Positions 1 through 4,996 of a stretch of 6,101 nucleotides of DNA are shown here, one piece after another. Origin of the DNA: a candidate division TA06 bacterium SM23_40 (GTDB lineage: Bacteria > LJUI01 > SM1-40). A program made the translations under genes and the position numbers. Position 1 is the first letter of the stretch. Every line of letters starts with the position of its first letter. The stretch is from the NCBI GenBank assembly GCA_001303705.1, contig LJUI01000150.1, positions 1 to 6,101 of the forward strand, given 5' to 3'. The notes below the pieces were generated by a model. The model saw only the letters and a program-made list of their open reading frames with translations, ran no database searches and was not told where the DNA came from.

Positions 1-816
1 TCGGCGGGCGGCCGCATACGGGGGTCCCTGGAGAAAATCCCAGACCGCCATCATTTCATCGGCCGAGACGACGGCACAGTCGGCCACGCCCCCAGGCACG
101 TAGTCGACATAGCATTCATTGCTCCAGGGGAGGAGGATGCTCTTTGCATACCAGTACAGAAAGGGGCCCACCTGCTTGGCTGCCCAGTATCCCGCCCGTA
201 CGATGCTCATCCCCGAAATCATCTCATTGCGAGTCACCTCAGGGTGGCCGACCCTCTCGTATACTGCCTCAGCCGTACCGACCGGCACCCACCAGAGAAG
301 ATGCTCCCCGCCTTCGCCCTGCTCCCAATTGCAGAAGACATCGACCCCTGCCTCGATCAGCTCATGGCTCCTCCCATCCTCGGCCATGGCGGCCGCCAGA
401 AAGCCCGGATGCCACGTATCATCCGACAGCCGGTGGGAGAGAACCCCCATGAGGAAGGTCACCTGGCGCCTCTCCGCCTCTGTGTAGGGCGGGGGAAACT
501 CCTGCTTCACGTAGGCCGCGAAGGTGTCGGAGAACATCTCGCTGTGCGTGAGGTCAGCGATATTCTCCATGAGGAGACCATATCCCCAGTCGGGAAACAT
601 CGATCCGGTATCCCTCTCCCCATCCAGCGACAGAAGCATCTCGACAAGTTCGCCATAGCTCAGAGAGTCAATGATGCCCGGGGTGCGCTCCGCGATCTCG
701 CCATGGGTCGTCATCCCACACGCATCGACCTCACACCTGAAGGGACCGACCCAGCAGGCGATGAGAACGGCCGAAAGGACACCGAAACGTATAGGCGTCC
801 CATACAGGCACTTCAT
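1..816 (-). CDS. Exported zinc-dependent phospholipase C / GPI-PLD-like protein, C-terminus beyond window
   Basis: An open frame of 272 codons runs from ATG at 814-816 to the window edge without a stop, so the C-terminus is missing. The start is set by GGAGG at 825-829, 8 bases upstream. Residues 1-21 form a signal peptide; LIAC at 18-21 fits a lipobox, so it may be a lipoprotein, although signal peptidase I cleavage is not excluded. The mature part resembles the zinc-dependent phospholipase C fold at the N-terminus of GPI-specific phospholipase D: CGMTTHGEI (33-41), FPDWGY (74-79), TH (90-91), SHRLSDDTWH (127-136), HELIE (151-155) and WWVPV (175-179). Candidate metal ligands are H38, D76, H91, H128, D132, H136, H151 and E155, matching in order the His/Asp/Glu set of Bacillus cereus phospholipase C, so the enzyme looks intact. 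Inferred role: hydrolysis of phospholipids or related phosphodiesters outside the cytoplasm; the exact substrate and bond cannot be told. It appears to have its own promoter. Confidence 0.9.
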   Translation of the reverse strand, partial: MKCLYGTPIRFGVLSAVLIACWVGPFRCEVDACGMTTHGEIAERTPGIIDSLSYGELVEMLLSLDGERDTGSMFPDWGYGLLMENIADLTHSEMFSDTFAAYVKQEFPPPYTEAERRQVTFLMGVLSHRLSDDTWHPGFLAAAMAEDGRSHELIEAGVDVFCNWEQGEGGEHLLWWVPVGTAEAVYERVGHPEVTRNEMISGMSIVRAGYWAAKQVGPFLYWYAKSILLPWSNECYVDYVPGGVADCAVVSADEMMAVWDFLQGPPYAAARR

Positions 817-864
817 GTGGCTTTCCTCCTTTATGAGTGGCCTCAACGGATCGCGACAACTACC

Positions 865-893
865 AACATACCACAATCCGGCGATCTGATCAA
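865..893 (-). promoter_or_regulatory. Putative sigma-70-type promoter of the phospholipase-like gene
   Basis: Read on the minus strand, TTGATC (888-893) and TATGTT (865-870) are separated by exactly 17 bases. Each box matches four of six consensus positions. Transcription would start near 858, giving a leader of about 40 bases before the ATG at 816. The site lies just downstream of the probable terminator at 915-950, which is where a new transcription unit is expected. The host's promoter consensus is unknown, so this is only a fit to the general bacterial pattern. Confidence 0.4.
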
Positions 894-914
894 GGGGCCA
901 TCTGAGAGGCTCGC

Positions 915-950
915 ACTACAAGAATGCGGGCGTGCTGTTCCGCGCCCGCA
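915..950 (-). terminator. Probable Rho-independent terminator of the repeat-protein transcript
   Basis: On the minus strand TGCGGGCG (943-950) pairs perfectly with CGCCCGCA (925-932) across a 10-base loop, giving an 8-bp GC-rich stem. It is followed at once by the T-rich TTCTTGTAGT (915-924). It sits about 160 bases beyond the stop of the repeat-protein gene and just before the putative phospholipase promoter. The T tract is interrupted, so strength is uncertain. Confidence 0.55.
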
Positions 951-1110
951 CCATACCGGTCCCGTGCGGCCCGAGGCGACATCCCTGATACCGCCCGACC
1001 CGACCCTGCCAAGTTATCGTGTTGCCAGGCTGTCTCTCTTCCCTGCATCTCGATGCATGCAGCCGCTCTGCGGCCGCGTCGGTGGCCCGTGCCCGCATGG
1101 GGCGACAGAT

Positions 1111-2577
1111 CTACCGCACCAGAAGCATGCGCCTTGTCTCGTTGACCTCGCCCGCTTCCATACGGCAGAAGTAGATCCCGCTCCCCACCTTGTACCCCCG
1201 GTCGTCCCGCCCATCCCACTCCAGCTCATGCGGGCCCGCAGGGACAGAATTCGAGACCAACGAGCGGACACGTGCGCCCCGGATATCATACAGCACAACA
1301 GTCACGTGCCCCGCCTCGGGAAGAGCATAGCGGATCGTGGTCTTCGCACGAAACGGGTTCGGATAGTTCTGGGCAAGATAAGACGAGCGCGGCCGGGGAG
1401 GCTCATCCACCTCCCCACTCACCCCGACAAGGCCTTCGGCGTTTGTCTTGATGAGATAGACGTCCGAACCGCTAACACCGAACGATTCCGTGTATCCTGC
1501 GACGATGTACCCCCCGTCGGCCGTCTGGGCGACGGCCTGGCCCTCGTCATACTCCAGCTCCCCATACGTGCGTGTCCAGAGCGTATCGCCACTGGCGTCT
1601 GTCTTGATCAAATACAGATCACCGATGCCGCTGGCGGACGGTTCCACGTATCCGGTGACGATGTATCCTCCATCGAACGTCTGGGCAACCGAAAACCCCT
1701 CATCATAGTACTGGCCGCCGTACGTGCGTGTCCACAGTGTATCGCCATCCCCGTCTGTCCTCACAAGATAGAAATCCCATCCGCCTGCACCGAATGACTG
1801 AGTCTCTCCCCCGATGATGTAGCCACCATCGACCGTCTGCGCAACCGAATGGCCGAAATCCTGATCTGAACCGCCGTGGGCACGCGTCCACAGCGTATCC
1901 CCGCTCGCGTCTGTCTTGATCAGATAGACATCGGACTCGCCTGCCCCGAACGAGCGAGTATACCCGGCGATGATGTATCCCCCGTCCGCCGTCTGCGCGA
2001 CTGAGCTGCCCCTGTCGGAACCCGAGCCCCCGTAGGTGCGGGTCCACAGCGTATCCCCATCGCCGTCGGTCTTCACGACGTAGACATCCGTTACTCCGGC
2101 ACCAAATGAATAGGTGTAGCCTGCAACGATGTATCCCCCATCATCCGTCTGCGCCACCGAGCTACCTCCATCGTGGTCTGTGCCGCCGTACGTGCGTGTC
2201 CACACCGTGTCGCCCGCCCCATCAGTCTTCACCAGATATATGTCATTGCCCCCATGGCCGAAGGAAGTAGTGCCTCCGACAACGACGAACCCTCCGTCGT
2301 CCGTCTGGTCCAGCGAATAGCACGACTCCGAGGCCGGCCCGCCGTACGCGTTCCACCACAGCGGGTCGCCCCATTCATCTGTTCTGATCAGATAGGCATC
2401 CTGTGAGCCCGCACCGAACGAGTAGGTCCATCCAGCGATGGCGTATCCACCGTCACTTGTCTGCCGGACTGAATACGCTCCATCCCAGTCGGCACCGCCG
2501 TAGGTGTACTCAAACATGATCTGGGCGCCAGCGGTCAGCGGCACCAGTAACGCCAGCACAAACATCAATGTTCTCAT
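1111..2577 (-). CDS. Secreted seven-repeat probable beta-propeller protein with FlgD-Ig/T9SS-like C-terminal sorting tail
   Basis: The protein has 488 residues. The start is ATG at 2575-2577, preceded by GAGGAG at 2584-2589 and opening with a signal peptide (MRTLMFVLALLVPLTAGA, cut probably after A18). An in-frame extension to 2637 lacks a signal and is rejected. Residues 26-382 are seven consecutive 52-residue units (the last about 45), pattern YGG...D.G.SV.QT.DGGYI.AGYT.SFGAG..D.YLIKTD..GDTLWTRT. A linker (383-398, VDEPPRPR) leads to an Ig-like tail: YPNPF at 405-409, LYDIRG at 429-434, WDGRD at 454-458, SGIYF at 466-470 and a basic end. Such tails belong to the FlgD-Ig / type IX secretion sorting group and direct export or surface attachment. 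Seven four-stranded units suggest a propeller. No catalytic motif is visible; binding or scaffolding at the cell surface is inference. The gene follows the membrane cassette after 87 bases, with no clear promoter or terminator between. Confidence 0.93.
   Translation of the reverse strand: MRTLMFVLALLVPLTAGAQIMFEYTYGGADWDGAYSVRQTSDGGYAIAGWTYSFGAGSQDAYLIRTDEWGDPLWWNAYGGPASESCYSLDQTDDGGFVVVGGTTSFGHGGNDIYLVKTDGAGDTVWTRTYGGTDHDGGSSVAQTDDGGYIVAGYTYSFGAGVTDVYVVKTDGDGDTLWTRTYGGSGSDRGSSVAQTADGGYIIAGYTRSFGAGESDVYLIKTDASGDTLWTRAHGGSDQDFGHSVAQTVDGGYIIGGETQSFGAGGWDFYLVRTDGDGDTLWTRTYGGQYYDEGFSVAQTFDGGYIVTGYVEPSASGIGDLYLIKTDASGDTLWTRTYGELEYDEGQAVAQTADGGYIVAGYTESFGVSGSDVYLIKTNAEGLVGVSGEVDEPPRPRSSYLAQNYPNPFRAKTTIRYALPEAGHVTVVLYDIRGARVRSLVSNSVPAGPHELEWDGRDDRGYKVGSGIYFCRMEAGEVNETRRMLLVR
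1432..2502 (-). repeat. Seven tandem 156-bp coding repeats (52-residue units)
   Basis: Units start with the YGG (or HGG/YGE) codons at 2502, 2346, 2190, 2034, 1878, 1722 and 1566. The first six are exactly 156 bp with no insertion or deletion; the seventh keeps about 135 bp. Units 3 to 7 are closest to each other, while unit 1 (EWGDPLWWNA) and unit 2 (PASESCYSLDQ) have diverged most. Unit 6 replaces the usual YT.SFGAG with YVEPSASG. DNA similarity is still obvious around the QT.DGGYI codons, so duplications are fairly recent or kept similar by recombination, and copy number could vary between strains. Confidence 0.95.
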
Positions 2578-2583
2578 GATGAT

Positions 2584-2589
2584 CTCCTC
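2584..2589 (-). promoter_or_regulatory. Ribosome binding site that fixes the repeat-protein start
   Basis: GAGGAG on the minus strand lies 6 bases before ATG 2575-2577. This supports the start that begins directly with the signal peptide rather than any alternative start farther upstream, which would put about 20 polar residues in front of it. Confidence 0.8.
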
Positions 2590-2664
2590 TCTCAGTTGAC
2601 GCTTCACGCGGGGTGAGTAACCTTCTGAACCTACCAACGTCCCCGAGGAGGGGTATCGGTTTCC

Positions 2665-3285
2665 CTAGCGGAGGTGGAGCCAGTCGTAGAACAGGAACTG
2701 GAATCTTCCGATGAGGAGCGAGATACGGGCCATCACCGTGTACCCGAAGGAGGCGCCGAATGAGATCATCAGGAAGTAGATGCCCAGGCGTGCCACTCCA
2801 CCGAGGGCACCCTTGTGTTCTCGGGAGAAGAAGAAGTAGACGAGCACAGAGAGGACGCCGACCACAACCAGGATGTTGACGATCGAGGCCCCGACGTTGC
2901 CGGTCCAGATGGGCACGAGCGTGGCCCTGAGCTGGGCAACGAGCATCGCCTGCACGGTGGCGGGGATGACGACGCCGACGCCCATGCCGATATAGAAGGC
3001 GAGCGCCCAGCGCGACAGCCAGACAACGCGCGGGATGAGGCGGGTGAAGATGAGCAGTCCGAGGATGCCCGGGATAATGTACAGCCAGCGGTGATCGCGC
3101 ACCAGGCGATCGATGAGATTGGGGACGATCGCATTGTTATAGTAGTAGACCATCCAGTATGCGGCGGACACGCCCACATAGAGATGCTCAGCAAACTTGT
3201 ACACCGGATTGTCCTTGTACAGAAAGCTCAGGATGGCGAGCGTCAGAAAGGCGGCAATCCATGTGCTGAGGATGGTCAAATCCAT
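2665..3285 (-). CDS. Six-helix integral membrane protein of unknown function (cassette gene D)
   Basis: The protein has 206 residues, starting at ATG 3283-3285 with GGGAG at 3296-3300, 10 bases upstream. I do not recognise a named family. Hydrophobic segments lie near residues 3-23, 33-50, 67-84, 91-115, 134-153 and 164-190, so six spans are likely. Basic residues cluster after the third helix (R82, R86, R92) and around 155-166 (REHK...R). The third helix is preceded by a charged stretch (DRLVRDHR, 59-66). The C-terminus (GYTVMARISLLIGRFQFL) ends in a short aromatic DWLHLR. There are no soluble domains or catalytic motifs. It follows gene C after 111 bases and is probably the last gene of the membrane cassette. 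Its size and helix count match gene B, but I see no convincing sequence identity between them. Role as channel, transporter subunit or complex scaffold is open. Confidence 0.92.
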   Translation of the reverse strand: MDLTILSTWIAAFLTLAILSFLYKDNPVYKFAEHLYVGVSAAYWMVYYYNNAIVPNLIDRLVRDHRWLYIIPGILGLLIFTRLIPRVVWLSRWALAFYIGMGVGVVIPATVQAMLVAQLRATLVPIWTGNVGASIVNILVVVGVLSVLVYFFFSREHKGALGGVARLGIYFLMISFGASFGYTVMARISLLIGRFQFLFYDWLHLR

Positions 3286-3352
3286 TACCGTCTTACTCCC
3301 TGTCGATTCACGGGTGCCCTGTGCCTCATCTGATCATTCTCCGTTCCATCCG

Positions 3353-3373
3353 CAGGCCTCCCGGAGAGGCCTG
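3353..3373. other. Perfect 8-bp hairpin between cassette genes C and D
   Basis: CAGGCCTC (3353-3360) and GAGGCCTG (3366-3373) are perfect inverted repeats around a 5-base loop. On the minus-strand transcript no T tract follows (CGGATGGAAC comes next), so this is not a standard terminator. It could be an attenuator, a Rho-linked pause or an mRNA stability element separating gene D from gene C in the widest gap of the cluster. Confidence 0.5.
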
Positions 3374-3396
3374 AACCTGCTCATGCTGACTCAGCA

Positions 3397-4260
3397 TCAG
3401 GCGCCCGGGGAGCGCCGGCGAACGATGAAATACGATATGTTCGCCACAATGATGAACGCCATGATGACGAGGTGCGCCAACGACTGGGCGGTCATTCCCG
3501 CAGTCGCAGACCCGGGCGCGCCGATGAGCGCTTCATATTCGGACGAACCCTTCAGTCCGCCCAAGAGGCCGAAGAGCTGTCCGGAGTCGTAATATGGATA
3601 GTATTGCGATGTCATCACTCCCGTGGCACAGAGTCCGACCCTCAACCCGAACCGCGCGCCCGCGTAAGCGATCCAGTAGTCCGGGGAGACCCCGTGCGCG
3701 AAGTCGACTGCCAGCGCGACGTCATCCAACCGGTGCACCTCGTGCATGAGCGGGAGCTCTTCGACCGACGTATCATAGTGATCTCGGGGATACGGATCCC
3801 ATATTTCCTTTCCCATCATAAGGAGGGCGACGGTCATCCCGGTCTTATACCCCAGGTTGACGTAGTCGACACCGTACTCCTTATCGTACTCTTCTGCCGC
3901 GATCTGGAGTGCGCGCTCCCCGATCGGGATCCCGGGGGCGATATAGCCGAGCGCCACAACACGCAGTCCCTTTGAGAACACGTGCCGGGCGATGGCCAGG
4001 TATGCCGGGTACAGCTCCGGCTCCGAGGTCGGATCGAAATCGATCGCCATTATAATGACCGAACCAGGCGGAAGTTCGTCGATCGCATCATAGAGATCCT
4101 GCACTGGCGGGCTCACGAGCACCGGCAATGTGATCGGGTAGAGGACCGGTACCGCGACGACCACGCCGATGATGACAAAAATGATCCGCCGGTCGATCGC
4201 TGTCAGCCTCTCAAGAATCCCCTGTTTCTGTCTCGGCTCCTGTGCAGTGCCGTACTCCAT
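3397..4260 (-). CDS. Membrane-anchored alpha/beta-domain protein of unknown function (cassette gene C)
   Basis: The protein has 287 residues, from ATG 4258-4260 (GAGGG at 4269-4273, 8 bases upstream) to TGA at 3397-3399. A short basic N-terminus (RQK, RR) precedes a membrane helix near 25-48. A soluble region spans about 52-257, then comes a second helix near 261-280 and a final RRRSPGA. The soluble part alternates hydrophobic strands and helices like a Rossmann-type fold: GSVIIMAIDFDP (66-77), GLRVVALGYI (98-107), DDVALAVDF (179-187), GLRVGLCATG (205-214). Just before the second helix is GLLGGLKGSSEYEALIG, which parallels a stretch at the same place in gene A. No nucleotide-binding loop or catalytic triad is clear. 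By the positive-inside rule both ends are cytoplasmic and the alpha/beta domain faces outward. It lies between two multi-span proteins, suggesting a complex subunit. No named family is recognised with certainty. Confidence 0.92.
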   Translation of the reverse strand: MEYGTAQEPRQKQGILERLTAIDRRIIFVIIGVVVAVPVLYPITLPVLVSPPVQDLYDAIDELPPGSVIIMAIDFDPTSEPELYPAYLAIARHVFSKGLRVVALGYIAPGIPIGERALQIAAEEYDKEYGVDYVNLGYKTGMTVALLMMGKEIWDPYPRDHYDTSVEELPLMHEVHRLDDVALAVDFAHGVSPDYWIAYAGARFGLRVGLCATGVMTSQYYPYYDSGQLFGLLGGLKGSSEYEALIGAPGSATAGMTAQSLAHLVIMAFIIVANISYFIVRRRSPGA

Positions 4261-4315
4261 ACCGAGAACCCTCTACTGTGAAGATCTCACGCCAGTCTTG
4301 CCTGACTGCACGCGC

Positions 4316-4939
4316 CTAGCCCTCTCCGCCGAAGTACCCACGCTCGACCCCAACGAGCATCCGGAGGGCCGTGGCGATGGCGCCGAGCGAGGCGCCCATT
4401 AGGATCCCCCGCTGCGCGGCCATGTTGGGATAGCTCATGATCCAGTCAGTGATGACGGGAATGCGGTGCCAGATCATGTCGCCGATCGGTATCCGACCGA
4501 GCATCACGATGAGGCCAGCGGCAAGCAGGAGGGCAGCCTCTCTGGTTCGCGCCCGAAACGCCCGGTACGCGGCTGACGATATGAAGAAGGCGAGCAGCGC
4601 GAACATCGTCGCCTGCAGGGGCCTCATCATGCTCTCATAGATGAACATGAACGGCGTCCCGGCCCTCACCCCCCAGGCGAGCCCGGTCACGAGCGTCGTG
4701 AGAAATGCGACGAGGAGCACAACCTTGTATCCCCAGTCGCGCTCCTTCCTCCTTACTTTCTTTGCATTGACGATGAACAGATTGAGACCGCTCAGGAACA
4801 GGGCACACGTCCACACGACCAGGTCCCATTCGAGGAGAACCTGGGAGGTATCCTGGACCCGCCGGTGCGGCACGAAGAAGACGGCCAGCATGAAGATGCC
4901 GGAGGCAAAGACGATGGTCAGCGGAACCGTCTTGCGCAC
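4316..4939 (-). CDS. Six-helix integral membrane protein of unknown function (cassette gene B)
   Basis: The protein has 207 residues. The start is GTG at 4937-4939, with GAGGGAG at 4948-4954 ending 8 bases upstream; an in-frame TGA at 4964-4966 rules out a longer form. Hydrophobic segments lie near residues 5-23, 38-58, 71-90, 105-125, 134-150 and 177-196. The loop after helix 2 is strongly basic (NAKKVRRKERDWGYK, 58-72), as is the loop after helix 4 (YRAFRARTR, 125-133), so both should be cytoplasmic. The region between helices 5 and 6 holds GRIPIGDMIWHRIP (148-161) and MSYPNMAAQRG (168-178), rich in Pro, Trp and His and a likely functional or partner-contact segment. I recognise no family. 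It starts 57 bases after gene A and ends 55 bases before gene C, which supports co-transcription. Confidence 0.92.
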   Translation of the reverse strand: MRKTVPLTIVFASGIFMLAVFFVPHRRVQDTSQVLLEWDLVVWTCALFLSGLNLFIVNAKKVRRKERDWGYKVVLLVAFLTTLVTGLAWGVRAGTPFMFIYESMMRPLQATMFALLAFFISSAAYRAFRARTREAALLLAAGLIVMLGRIPIGDMIWHRIPVITDWIMSYPNMAAQRGILMGASLGAIATALRMLVGVERGYFGGEG

Positions 4940-4947
4940 AGCTGCTA

Positions 4948-4954
4948 CTCCCTC
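4948..4954 (-). promoter_or_regulatory. Ribosome binding site supporting the GTG start of cassette gene B
   Basis: GAGGGAG on the minus strand ends 8 bases before GTG 4937-4939. No upstream ATG is available in frame before the TGA at 4964-4966, so this site makes the GTG the preferred start; the first downstream ATG (M17) would remove helix 1. Confidence 0.75.
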
Positions 4955-4996
4955 AGGTCCACCTCACATACTCGTGTGTTGATGAAACAGACACCG

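Larger units (their letters stand above)
817..1110. other. Intergenic region between repeat-protein and phospholipase-like genes
   Basis: This 294-base gap has no convincing gene on either strand. It holds the terminator at 915-950 and the promoter at 865-893. Closer to the upstream gene are two small inverted repeats without a T tract: GCCGC/GCGGC with a 3-base loop at 1062-1074, and CTGCAT/ATGCAG at 1043-1062, which can alternatively fold as TGCAT/ATGCA with a 4-base loop at 1044-1057. They may simply structure the 3' end of the repeat-protein mRNA. Plus-strand frames crossing the gap look like shadows. Confidence 0.6.

Noticed and set aside
1070-1077. GCGGCCGC palindrome near the repeat-gene stop
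   Set aside because: A NotI-type 8-mer alone is not evidence of a cloning scar or functional site in GC-rich DNA.
244-1797. 517-codon open frame on the plus strand
   Set aside because: It is antisense to the phospholipase-like gene, the intergenic control region and part of the repeat gene. Its length reflects the GC-rich, repeated coding sequence opposite. The minus-strand frames have signal peptides, ribosome binding sites and recognisable domains; this one has none.
2578-2637. N-terminal extension of the repeat protein by 20 residues
   Set aside because: It would start at a non-ATG codon, put polar residues before a good signal peptide and ignore the GAGGAG site placed 6 bases before ATG 2575-2577.
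2641-2653. CCCC/GGGG inverted repeat just after gene D
   Set aside because: A 4-bp stem with no T tract on the minus strand is too weak to call a terminator, so read-through into the repeat-protein gene remains possible.
2815-3333. 172-codon plus-strand frame, highly charged (many D, E, R, H)
   Set aside because: It is the complement of membrane-helix codons of cassette gene D and has no domain or plausible ribosome binding site.
3384-3396. TGCTGACTCAGCA is identical to the eukaryotic Maf recognition consensus
   Set aside because: The context is clearly bacterial, so the match is treated as coincidence; only the dyad symmetry is reported.
3472-4281. Two plus-strand frames of 167 and 99 codons
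   Set aside because: Both are antisense to gene C, with skewed charged composition typical of the shadow of a membrane-protein gene.
4293-4308. CAGTC/GACTG inverted repeat between genes B and C
   Set aside because: A 5-bp stem with a 6-base loop and no T tract is expected by chance in this composition.
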